Part shown: one piece after another, positions 1-5,714 of the stretch
Layout of the letters: each line of letters begins with the position of its first letter
Position numbering within the stretch: position 1 is the stretch's first letter
Assembly: GCA_905213725.1 (NCBI GenBank)
Contig: CAJMJM010000085.1
Location: 1-8,040 of the forward strand
Length of the DNA stretch: 8,040 nucleotides
Direction of reading: 5' to 3'
Source of the DNA: Collinsella aerofaciens
Lineage (GTDB): Bacteria; Actinomycetota; Coriobacteriia; Coriobacteriales; Coriobacteriaceae
Notes under the pieces: model-generated
Told to the model about the DNA's origin: nothing
The model's input: the letters and a program-made list of their open reading frames with translations, nothing else
Databases searched by the model: none
Position numbers and translations under genes: made by a program

Positions 1-180
1 GAAAAGAGCTACTTTCAGAACGAAATAGTTCTGTATGAAGCCGAAGGCACCCAGGATCGAACGGCTCTTGCAAACACCAATCATCTGAAGGCGGGCGGCT
101 CTTGGAAGTTCGAGGCGCTGGGTACGGTGTCTCCCGACCAGGTTGCTAGCTGGGAGCGTTCGGACGTAAGCGGTTTCTAG
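1..180 (+). CDS. C-terminal end of an FxLYD-domain-like protein (5' truncated by window)
   Basis: Frame 1 is open from the first base to a TAG at 178-180, giving the last 59 residues of a protein whose start lies outside the window. The visible part reads like the end of an FxLYD domain. It has a hydrophobic strand ending in LYEAEG, an alanine/asparagine turn, the segment LKAGGSWKFEALG where the family usually has a Gly-Trp-Lys-Phe strand, and a closing strand ending in SGF. FxLYD domains are small beta-sandwich folds found in extracytoplasmic proteins of Gram-positive bacteria; their role is poorly defined. Any signal peptide, lipobox or membrane anchor would be upstream and cannot be seen. 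The gap to the next gene is only 32 bases with no terminator, so co-transcription with the HTH and kinase genes is plausible. The open frame is firm; the family call rests on motif resemblance alone. Confidence 0.6.
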   Translation, partial: EKSYFQNEIVLYEAEGTQDRTALANTNHLKAGGSWKFEALGTVSPDQVASWERSDVSGF

Positions 181-212
181 CATGTTGTATGCACTGGGGG
201 AGGTGAAGTCGT

Positions 213-635
213 ATGCCCGATAAAAAGCTGACCGAGGAGTTGCTCAATGAGCTTCTCGACGCGCCAAACATCGATGGCTATATCAAAGAACACGACTTTG
301 CCGCCCCGTCGCTTTCGGACTACCTTAAGCAGCTGCTGCAGGAAAAGGGCTTAGAGCGCTCGCGCGTGGTGCGCATGGCCGACCTCAATGAGACTTTTGG
401 TTATCAGATTTTTACCGGTGCGCGGCATCCGAGCCGCAATAAGGTGCTGCAGATTGCCTTTGCGATGGCGTTGACGCTCAAGGAGACCAACCGCGCCTTG
501 ACGGCTGCCGGGGCAAGCGTCCTCAACTGTGAAGACCGTCGCGATGCGATTGTCATCTTTTGCATCGACCGTGGCTGTAGCCTCCAAAAGGTCAATGAAG
601 AGCTGTATCGCTTTGGCGAGGAGACGGTGAGTTAG
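213..635 (+). CDS. Small helix-turn-helix protein, kinase-associated
   Basis: A 140-residue soluble protein with no membrane segment. The start is ATG at 213, preceded by a strong Shine-Dalgarno sequence (GGGGGAGGTGA, 196-206) six bases away. Residues about 34-100 look like an XRE/lambda-repressor-type helical bundle: an amphipathic helix SDYLKQLLQEKGL, a second helix RSRVVRMADL, a turn region with QIFTGARHPSR where recognition-helix contacts would lie, and helices LQIAFAMAL and ETNRALTAAG. The C-terminal part (about 106-140) holds the RRDAIVIFCIDRG and VNEELYRFGEE segments. Small HTH proteins of this build are often met next to Ser/Thr kinase genes in gut Gram-positives. The kinase gene follows after about 98 bases on the same strand, so the HTH protein could be its substrate or partner; that link is inference. 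DNA targets are unknown, and it could instead be a protein-interaction module. Confidence 0.8.
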   Translation: MPDKKLTEELLNELLDAPNIDGYIKEHDFAAPSLSDYLKQLLQEKGLERSRVVRMADLNETFGYQIFTGARHPSRNKVLQIAFAMALTLKETNRALTAAGASVLNCEDRRDAIVIFCIDRGCSLQKVNEELYRFGEETVS

Positions 636-686
636 CGGCTGATATCTGAGCCGGCGGAGCTGCCGAACAACGATGCAAACGAACGG

Positions 687-714
687 GGCGCGGATGCCAT
701 GGGGTGTCTGCGCC
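687..714 (+). promoter_or_regulatory. 12-bp GC-rich hairpin just upstream of the kinase gene
   Basis: Arms 687-698 (GGCGCGGATGCC) and 703-714 (GGTGTCTGCGCC) can pair over 12 positions, three of them G-U, around a four-base loop. No T-run follows, so it is a poor intrinsic terminator for the HTH gene. A -10-like hexamer TATGAC starts at 721, and the kinase start candidates are at 704, 722 and 734. It could be a promoter-overlapping inverted repeat, an RNA structure that limits kinase translation, or chance in GC-rich sequence. Confidence 0.4.
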
Positions 715-733
715 CTGCGCTATGACGGAGGCT

Positions 734-2113
734 ATGGATACTCAGACCCCAACATATTCCGATGACGAGCTGACCGCAGCGCTTGCCGAGCACCTGGCGT
801 CGCTCGATTGCGACGACAGCTATCGCGTGGAGCGTGTACTTAAGCGCTCGTCCGTTGAAACAACCGAGCTCGTGTACTTTGAAGGAACCGGCGGTGGTTC
901 GCTCGGTCCCTTTGTTCGTAAACGCATCGATGCTTCGGCTCAAATCGGCGGGGCATACGAGCGTCTGTTTGCCGCTCAGCGGGCAGTCAGGCGTTTTGAG
1001 CACCTGCCCAGAATCGTCGATTGTCGTCGTGTGGGCGACGAGCTCAACGTGGTTATGGAATACATCGAAGGGGAGACACTCGGGGCGCTGGTGGACCGTC
1101 TGGGAGCCACCCCCGATTATGCGCGTGAATTGTATCCTGCCCTATGCGATGCCGTGGGCGAGCTCCATGCCGGTTTTGCAATGGTGGGGGAGACGTCGGC
1201 GCCGGTGATCCATCGCGACCTCAAGCCGTCGAATATCATCGTGACAGGTGCCAACTATACGCCTGATGACGGCCTGACATTTTCATCGCTGGTGATTATC
1301 GACCTGGGGATCGCGCGCGTATGGCGCGATGGCGCCGATGCTGACACCGTCAAGTTTGGCACGCGACCCTATGCGCCGCCCGAGCAGTATGGGTTTGGGC
1401 AGACGAGTGTGCGCAGCGATGTCTACGCACTTGGGGCCCTGTTGTTCTTTTGCTTGACGGGAGTCGACCCTAAACCAGGGCTCGACATGCGCGAGCAATG
1501 TGAGGCATGCGGCATTCCCACTCCACTTGCCGATGCCGTCTGCATGTCGATGGCGCTCGACCCGGCCAAGCGTTTTGCGAGCGCGGGAGCGTTGGGACGG
1601 GCGACGCGCGCGGCATACGATCTAAGTCGCCCCGTGCGGCCTCCTGCGCCTGTGCTTGTCCGTACTCCGGCCTCGGAGACGGTGTTGACGCCCCAAGGGC
1701 TCCAGAACCCCACAGTGCTTCCTAGACCTGCCGCCTCCGCTGCATGTGGTCTGCTCTCTCGCGTTCCGGAGTCTCTGGGGCGCATTTGGAATACGCTCAT
1801 CTGCTTCTCGCTGCTTGTGTTCTTTGCCGGAAGTCACTTTGCCGTCTTTCACCCCACCGGAGCAAACCAAAGTTACCCGACGTGGCTTCTCATAATCGAG
1901 TATTTTTTCTTTGTCGATGGTCTTATGGTGCTTATGCATTTTGCGCTGCTCGATAAGCGCCGTCTTCGTCGGCGATTCGCACTGCTCGACAGCTATCGCG
2001 GCAAGAAACTCGCGAAACTCTGGCGCAAGGCATTGGGTGTGCTGCTCCTGTGCATGATCGTCATAGTCGCGGTTGCCAATGCGACCGGCGTCGTCGATAC
2101 CTCCGCTACCTAA
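734..2113 (+). CDS. Membrane-anchored Ser/Thr protein kinase (Hanks type)
   Basis: About 459 residues from ATG 734. Kinase domain (about 30-290): catalytic lysine K63 in VRKRI, probable alphaC glutamate E75, catalytic loop HRDLKPSN at 160-167, the metal-binding motif as DLG (190-192) rather than DFG, and the APPEQYG activation-segment motif at 214-220. The first strands lack a clear GxGxxG loop. A Pro/Ala-rich linker (about 300-340) leads to three hydrophobic segments near 351-372, 383-403 and 432-452. A strongly basic loop between the last two suggests the kinase faces the cytoplasm. No PASTA or other extracellular sensor is present. The start is uncertain: 734 has GGAGG only two bases away; GTG 704 and ATG 722 are in-frame alternatives with no better ribosome site. 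It follows the small HTH gene and ends at a hairpin terminator. It probably phosphorylates Ser/Thr on partner proteins, perhaps the HTH protein; substrates are unknown. Confidence 0.93.
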   Translation: MDTQTPTYSDDELTAALAEHLASLDCDDSYRVERVLKRSSVETTELVYFEGTGGGSLGPFVRKRIDASAQIGGAYERLFAAQRAVRRFEHLPRIVDCRRVGDELNVVMEYIEGETLGALVDRLGATPDYARELYPALCDAVGELHAGFAMVGETSAPVIHRDLKPSNIIVTGANYTPDDGLTFSSLVIIDLGIARVWRDGADADTVKFGTRPYAPPEQYGFGQTSVRSDVYALGALLFFCLTGVDPKPGLDMREQCEACGIPTPLADAVCMSMALDPAKRFASAGALGRATRAAYDLSRPVRPPAPVLVRTPASETVLTPQGLQNPTVLPRPAASAACGLLSRVPESLGRIWNTLICFSLLVFFAGSHFAVFHPTGANQSYPTWLLIIEYFFFVDGLMVLMHFALLDKRRLRRRFALLDSYRGKKLAKLWRKALGVLLLCMIVIVAVANATGVVDTSAT

Positions 2114-2117
2114 AAGA

Positions 2118-2140
2118 AAAGGGCCCTATTGGGGCCCTTT
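2118..2140. terminator. Bidirectional intrinsic terminator between convergent genes
   Basis: A perfect 9-bp stem, AAAGGGCCC (2118-2126) with GGGCCCTTT (2132-2140), closes a five-base loop. It begins five bases after the kinase stop and ends ten bases before the stop of the convergent hydrolase gene. A-rich sequence on one side and TTT on the other let it serve both strands, although the T-runs are short. Confidence 0.85.
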
Positions 2141-2150
2141 GCAGTTGCAC

Positions 2151-3284
2151 TTAGATGCGGTTCATCTGAGCGGCGACTTTGTTGTACCAGTCCTGCCACG
2201 TGGGCGGGCAGTACTTTTTGGCCGCAGCCGGGGTAAGGGTGGAGCCGTAGTTGGCGCCCAGATAGGCAACGTGAGCGGAGATGCCCTCGCTCCAGCTGCC
2301 AAAGCTGCGCCAACCGCCGCCACGTGCACTCCAGCCCCAGGCGTTGTAAGAATTGGCGCAATAAGCGCCCTTGGTGCTCTCGATGCAGGCGATGGCGGGG
2401 GACCAACGGGGATCGACACCGGTATTCCAAGCGGCGACGGCAAAGTTATAGCCCTGGCCTGCCATGGGGGAGCCGGCGAGATAATTGTCGATGCGGCTCG
2501 TCCACTCATTAATGAACGAATCGTAATCGGAGCTACCGGTATTGGCGTTGTTCACCGTGGTGTCGATGGTGGTGTTGGTGTTGGTGGCCTGGCTGCTGGA
2601 ATTGCTGCCGCTTACGCCCTCGCCCGAGAGCTTCTCGGCGGCAGCGGCCTTATCGGCCTCAAGCTTGGCAAGCTCGGCGGCATTTTCCTGCTCGGCTTTT
2701 GCCTGTGCCTCGCTGCGGAGCTGCTGGGCCTGCGCCAGCGCATCCTCGGCGTTTTTCTGCTCTGCCTCAAGCTGAGACTTGGCCTGCTGGAGCTCAGCCT
2801 TGTTCTGCTCGAGTTCGGTTTGCATGTTATTGAGCTGTTCGATCTCGTCGACGCTCGAGCTCGTGATCTGGTTGGTGTATTTGCAGGTCGTGATGAACTC
2901 ACCCAGGCTCTGCGCGTTGACCAGGAAGCTCACGATGGGATTGGTGCCCTTCTGATACTTGTACAGATCGCGCATGGCGGAGCTTGCCTTGGCCTGCTGC
3001 TCGGGAAGCTTGGCCTCGATTTCCTCGATGCTTGCCTCATTGGAGTCAATCTGCTTTTGCAGGTCATCGAGTTTGGTGCGGGCGTCGTTGTAGGCGCTCG
3101 TGGCGGCTTCGATCTTCTGCTGGGCTGCGGAAAGCTGGTCCTGCGTTGCCTGCGAGGCGGCATACGCCGCAACGGGGGAGAGCATCGGCGTGGCCGTCAG
3201 CGCAACGGCGAGCGCGGCACTCGTGATGATGCGAGCCGGCTTCGACGCAATGAGCGCTGCGGTGCGATGATTCGAATGCTGCAT
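2151..3284 (-). CDS. Secreted peptidoglycan hydrolase, PcsB/CwlO-like coiled coil plus lysozyme/glucosaminidase-like domain
   Basis: 377 residues from ATG 3284, chosen because AGAGGG lies five bases upstream; a TTG at 3299 in the same frame lacks such a site. Residues 1-42 form a signal peptide: basic N-region, hydrophobic core ITSAALAVALTATPML, and an AYA|AS cleavage site. Residues about 44-220 are a long Gln/Glu/Ala-rich coiled coil. Its middle segment (RDLYKYQKG...PIVSFLVNAQSLGEF) resembles the PcsB/CwlO coiled-coil domain, which in those families is held inactive until FtsEX releases it. A Ser/Asn/Thr-rich linker (about 225-252) follows. The C-terminal domain (about 255-377) has IACIESTKG, where E302 is the likely catalytic acid, then NSYNAWGW and SWSEGISAHVAYLG, as in lysozyme-like or GH73-like cell-wall hydrolases. 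The NlpC/P60 or CHAP domain of classical PcsB/CwlO is absent. It probably cleaves glycan strands outside the cell, perhaps during division. The exact bond is not known from sequence. Confidence 0.88.
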   Translation of the reverse strand: MQHSNHRTAALIASKPARIITSAALAVALTATPMLSPVAAYAASQATQDQLSAAQQKIEAATSAYNDARTKLDDLQKQIDSNEASIEEIEAKLPEQQAKASSAMRDLYKYQKGTNPIVSFLVNAQSLGEFITTCKYTNQITSSSVDEIEQLNNMQTELEQNKAELQQAKSQLEAEQKNAEDALAQAQQLRSEAQAKAEQENAAELAKLEADKAAAAEKLSGEGVSGSNSSSQATNTNTTIDTTVNNANTGSSDYDSFINEWTSRIDNYLAGSPMAGQGYNFAVAAWNTGVDPRWSPAIACIESTKGAYCANSYNAWGWSARGGGWRSFGSWSEGISAHVAYLGANYGSTLTPAAAKKYCPPTWQDWYNKVAAQMNRI

Positions 3285-3295
3285 CCAGTCCCTCT
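3285..3295 (-). promoter_or_regulatory. Ribosome binding site deciding the hydrolase start
   Basis: On the minus strand AGAGGG (3295-3290) stands five bases before ATG 3284. This favours the ATG over the in-frame TTG at 3299 and shortens the product by five residues without touching the signal peptide core. Confidence 0.7.
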
Positions 3296-3326
3296 GCAAT
3301 CAATCGTAGGTTATGGTTCGAACGGT

Positions 3327-3332
3327 ATTCTA
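3327..3332 (-). promoter_or_regulatory. Candidate -10 element of the hydrolase promoter
   Basis: The minus strand carries TAGAAT here, one mismatch from the TATAAT consensus. It would place the transcript start near 3320 and give a leader of roughly 36 bases. No good -35 hexamer stands 16-18 bases upstream, so the promoter may depend on an activator. The palindromes just upstream fit that idea. Confidence 0.45.
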
Positions 3333-3347
3333 CTACTGCTTTCGACC

Positions 3348-3391
3348 TCAACTTGAACCTTAAAGGTTCCAAAGGGTCAAGTTGAACTTGA
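3348..3391. promoter_or_regulatory. Cluster of palindromes, putative operator of the hydrolase gene
   Basis: Two perfect 15-base palindromes stand side by side: GAACCTTAAAGGTTC (3355-3369) and TCAAGTTGAACTTGA (3377-3391). Their centres are 22 bases apart, about two helical turns. In addition TCAACTTGA (3348-3356) and TCAAGTTGA (3377-3385) form a 9-base inverted repeat. A related half-site TTCAACTT occurs at 3442-3449. The cluster lies upstream of the hydrolase -10 candidate, with centres near -42 and -64 from the inferred start, typical positions for activator binding. The binding protein is unknown. Confidence 0.55.
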
Positions 3392-3518
3392 GGCTTTGGC
3401 TTTGACCTGCAGTTATGATGAATTGTTGAGAAACCATAGAGTTCAACTTTAACGTTACAGAGCTCTGTTTGAGAGGAGTTTTGGGCTGTAAAAGCCATCT
3501 CAACGTGGGGTTTTATAA

Positions 3519-4151
3519 CTACAGCGTGCCCTTCTGGCGAGCCTGCTCAATCTCTTCGAGGGCCTCGGCGGGGGTGAACGAACAGGTGCCGTCGCCGAGT
3601 TTGATTACCTGGATATCGTCGCCGGCGTAGACCTCTCCGCCCTTTAGTGCCACGCCAAAAACGCCCTCGTGGGGAAAGATGCAGTCGCCGGCGAGATAGT
3701 AGATGGCACAGCGTGTGTGGCAGACCTTGCCGATTTGGCTGATTTCGACAAGCACCTCGCTGCCAAGCTTGAGCTGTGTGCCCAAGGGGAGCGAGAGCAG
3801 GTTGATGCCCCGGGTTGTGAAGTTCTCTCCGAAGTCGCCCTCGTGCACATCGAGCCCGCGCGCCTGCGCCGTCTGGATAGACTCTGCAGCTAAAAAGGAA
3901 ACCTGGCGGTGCCAATGCCCGGCGTGTGCGTCGGAGGCGAGGCCAAATTGCTCTATAACGGTGTCGTGCCCGTCGGCGACGGGCGACTTGCGCGTGCCCT
4001 TGTGTGCCGACGTGTTGATCGAGACGATGCGGGCTGGTCCGTTGTAGGCGTCGTTTGCCGTGCACAGGGGAGCGGTCGCTTTCGCACGTTCCGCCAGCTC
4101 GCGCCTCGCGGCATTGAGGATGGGATTATCGGTCGGATGGTCTTGGGGCAC
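3519..4151 (-). CDS. MOSC domain-containing protein
   Basis: 210 residues from a GTG start at 4151, supported by AAAGGTG five bases upstream on the minus strand. The MOSC (molybdenum cofactor sulfurase C-terminal) fold is recognised from three blocks: ARIVSINTS with the basic stretch after it (about 40-56); GDFGENFTTRGINLLSLPLGTQLKLG (105-130 region, the family hallmark); and GKVCHTRCAIYY followed by GDCIFPHEGVFG (141-166). Cysteines C144, C148 and C157 lie in the last block; family members use a conserved cysteine there for sulfur or cofactor handling. The first 35 or so residues are an extra N-terminal helix with no recognised motif. There is no signal peptide, so it is cytosolic. MOSC proteins act with molybdenum cofactor or reduce N-hydroxylated compounds, but no other molybdenum gene is in view. 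The gene stands alone, about 220 bases from each neighbour. Confidence 0.88.
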   Translation of the reverse strand: MPQDHPTDNPILNAARRELAERAKATAPLCTANDAYNGPARIVSINTSAHKGTRKSPVADGHDTVIEQFGLASDAHAGHWHRQVSFLAAESIQTAQARGLDVHEGDFGENFTTRGINLLSLPLGTQLKLGSEVLVEISQIGKVCHTRCAIYYLAGDCIFPHEGVFGVALKGGEVYAGDDIQVIKLGDGTCSFTPAEALEEIEQARQKGTL

Positions 4152-4287
4152 GTGTGCACCTTTCGCTCGAAGATGTCAATACGCTGAATCCTACAACAAC
4201 GGTAGGTTCATTGCCCATTGTCATACAACGGTGGGCGCCGTCTTCGTGCTGGACGATTACGTCGATTGCCATAGATACGGTGGAGCT

Positions 4288-4317
4288 TTGGGCGCCGGCG
4301 GCTTGGCGCGCTAGAAT
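4288..4317 (+). promoter_or_regulatory. Candidate promoter of the ligase gene
   Basis: TTGGGC (4288-4293) and TAGAAT (4312-4317) are 18 bases apart, with the -10 one mismatch from consensus and followed by an A/T-rich stretch. The transcript would begin near 4324 and have a leader of about 50 bases. The spacer contains the small inverted repeat GCGCC (4292-4296) / GGCGC (4305-4309). The rest of the 4152-4373 divergent gap holds a direct repeat ACAACGGT (4196-4203 and 4225-4232) and nothing else I can name. Confidence 0.45.
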
Positions 4318-4373
4318 AAATCAGTTGCGCAAAGACCGCCCGTTGTGTGGGCAGTTCATGATAGGAAGTTTCC

Positions 4374-5630
4374 ATGGCATTGCAATTTACAGAGCGCGAG
4401 TTCATTCCCGTGCTGCTTGGTGGCGACATCAACGCCTATTCGGTGGCGCGCGCCTTCTACGAGGAGTACCAGGTCAAGAGTCTGGTCTTTGGCAAGTATC
4501 AGACGGGTCCCGCGTACCGCAGCCAGATTATCGACTACACGCCCAACGTGGATATCGACACCATGCCCGTGATGCTCAAAACCGTCAACGGCATTGCCCA
4601 AGCGCATGCCGACAAGACTATTGTCCTTGTGGGCTGCGGCGACAACTATGTCGCTCTCGTGGCTCAAGCCAAGGATGCTCATGAGCTGGCGGATAACATC
4701 GTCGCTCCCTACGCGCCCTACAGCATGCTCGAGCAGTGCCAGAAGAAGGAGATCTTCTACGAGCTGTGCGAGAAGCATGGCGTGCCCTATCCGCACACGT
4801 TTACCTTTACCAAGGCGATGCTCAATGCCCAGGGTGAGGCGCCTGCCGAAGTGCTCGACCAGATTGATTTTCCTTACCCGATGATTCTGAAGCCTTCTGA
4901 CGGCATCATGTGGTGGCAGCATGAGTTCGAGGGCCAGAAGAAGGCCTATGAGATTGCCGACCGCGCCGAGCTGGAACAGGTCATTCGCGACTCGTATGCC
5001 AGCGGCTACACCGACGACCTGATCTTGCAGGATCGCGTGCCCGGCAACGACGAGTACATGCGCGTGCTCACCAGCTATTCCGACCGCAACGGTAAGGTCC
5101 GCATGATGTGCCTGGGCCATGTGCTACTCGAGGAGCATCAGCCCCACGGTGTCGGCAACCATGCCTGTATCATTACCGAGCCCAACGACGAGCTCATGGG
5201 CGGCGTGCGTAAGTTGCTCGAGGACCTTCACTTTGTGGGCTATTCCAACTTTGACGTAAAGTACGACGAGCGCGACGGCTCGTTTAAGTTCTTCGATTTC
5301 AACACGCGCCAGGGCCGCAGCAACTACTACGTTACCAACAGCGGCTTTAACGTTGCCAAGTATGTGGTGGACGAGTATGTGTTCAACCGTCCGTTTGAGC
5401 CGGAGTTTGTGACGGCTCAGGACGAGGCCCTGTGGATGGTCGTCCCCATGGGCGTCGTCGACAAGTACGTCAAGGATCCCGAGCTGCGCGCTAAGGTGCA
5501 TCGCCTGGACAAGGAAGGCAAGGGCGCCGACCCTTCGTTTATGAAGGGCGACTTTGTCTTTAACCGCTGGCTGCGCATGTGGCACACCAAGCTGCGCCAC
5601 TTTAAGCTGTTCAAGACGTATTACAAGTAG
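4374..5630 (+). CDS. ATP-grasp carboxylate-amine ligase, probable D-aspartate ligase
   Basis: 418 residues, cytosolic, from ATG 4374 with AGGAAG five bases upstream. The N-terminal part (about 10-110) is a pre-ATP-grasp fold starting VLLGGDINAYSVARAF, with VLVGCGDNYV at 84-93. The ATP-grasp core follows: a lid/lysine strand ILKPSDG with K173, the strand LILQDRVPG at 216-224, and the metal-binding strand FFDFNTRQGRSN (306-317) with D308, N310 and R312. ATP-grasp enzymes activate a carboxylate as acyl phosphate and join it to an amine. The racemase gene directly downstream makes D-aspartate ligase the best guess: the enterococcal enzyme, likewise beside a racemase, adds D-Asp through its beta-carboxylate to the side-chain amine of the peptidoglycan stem peptide. 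The acceptor (lysine, ornithine or other) cannot be read here. Substrate assignment rests on context and overall resemblance; another amino-acid ligase is possible. Confidence 0.85.
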   Translation: MALQFTEREFIPVLLGGDINAYSVARAFYEEYQVKSLVFGKYQTGPAYRSQIIDYTPNVDIDTMPVMLKTVNGIAQAHADKTIVLVGCGDNYVALVAQAKDAHELADNIVAPYAPYSMLEQCQKKEIFYELCEKHGVPYPHTFTFTKAMLNAQGEAPAEVLDQIDFPYPMILKPSDGIMWWQHEFEGQKKAYEIADRAELEQVIRDSYASGYTDDLILQDRVPGNDEYMRVLTSYSDRNGKVRMMCLGHVLLEEHQPHGVGNHACIITEPNDELMGGVRKLLEDLHFVGYSNFDVKYDERDGSFKFFDFNTRQGRSNYYVTNSGFNVAKYVVDEYVFNRPFEPEFVTAQDEALWMVVPMGVVDKYVKDPELRAKVHRLDKEGKGADPSFMKGDFVFNRWLRMWHTKLRHFKLFKTYYK

Positions 5631-5639
5631 ATGAGCGCG

Positions 5640-5669
5640 GCGCCCGTCCGGTTTGCATCGGGCGGGCGC
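5640..5669 (+). terminator. Strong GC hairpin between ligase and racemase (attenuator or terminator-like)
   Basis: Arms GCGCCCGTCCG (5640-5650) and CGGGCGGGCGC (5659-5669) pair over 11 positions with one G-U, around an eight-base loop. It begins nine bases after the ligase stop. There is no T-run after it, so full termination is doubtful. It may trim or protect the ligase transcript, or reduce read-through into the racemase gene. Confidence 0.45.
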
Positions 5670-5672
5670 GGG

Positions 5673-5692
5673 TATGATACGCGCAATTGCGC
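5673..5692 (+). promoter_or_regulatory. Candidate racemase promoter -10 with an overlapping 12-base palindrome
   Basis: TATGAT (5673-5678) is one mismatch from the -10 consensus; the only -35 candidate, TTTGCA at 5652-5657, is a weak match at a short 15-base spacing. Just downstream the perfect palindrome GCGCAATTGCGC (5681-5692) would cover the start site, as an operator would. The racemase start is 22 bases further on. Confidence 0.35.
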
Positions 5693-5702
5693 AAGCGTCA
5701 CC

Positions 5703-5709
5703 AAGGAGG
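5703..5709 (+). promoter_or_regulatory. Ribosome binding site deciding the racemase start
   Basis: AAGGAGG, a near-perfect Shine-Dalgarno sequence, lies five bases before ATG 5715. The longer in-frame start at ATG 5631 abuts the ligase stop, has no such site, and would encode a hairpin-derived N-terminus unlike the family. Confidence 0.85.
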
Positions 5710-5714
5710 CGGCG

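Noticed and set aside
180..191. Small inverted repeat GCAT...ATGC just before the HTH gene
   Set aside because: Four-base arms are expected by chance; no promoter elements align with it.
2073..3356. Long plus-strand open frame (427 codons) opposite the peptidoglycan hydrolase
   Set aside because: It is antisense to a protein with clear signal peptide, coiled coil and catalytic domain. Its translation is low-complexity Leu/Gly/Ala/Val sequence, as expected from the reverse of Ala/Gln/Glu-rich coding DNA, and it has no ribosome site.
3457..3468. Perfect 12-base palindrome ACAGAGCTCTGT between the MOSC and hydrolase genes
   Set aside because: Too short and isolated to call an operator or terminator; there is no T-run, and it is far from the inferred hydrolase promoter.
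3484..3496. Small hairpin GGCT/AGCC after the MOSC stop
   Set aside because: Only four base pairs and no T-run on the minus strand, so not a convincing terminator for the MOSC gene.
4154..4684. Plus-strand open frame running from the divergent gap into the ligase gene in another frame
   Set aside because: It overlaps the ligase N-terminus out of frame, has no ribosome site, and its translation shows no domain.
4356..5120. Minus-strand open frame of 254 codons opposite the ATP-grasp ligase
   Set aside because: It lies fully over a gene with recognised ATP-grasp motifs; no family resemblance in its translation and no start context.
5631..5714. In-frame N-terminal extension of the racemase from ATG 5631
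   Set aside because: It would translate a strong hairpin and a -10-like element; the near-perfect Shine-Dalgarno before ATG 5715 and the family's usual N-terminus argue for the shorter form.
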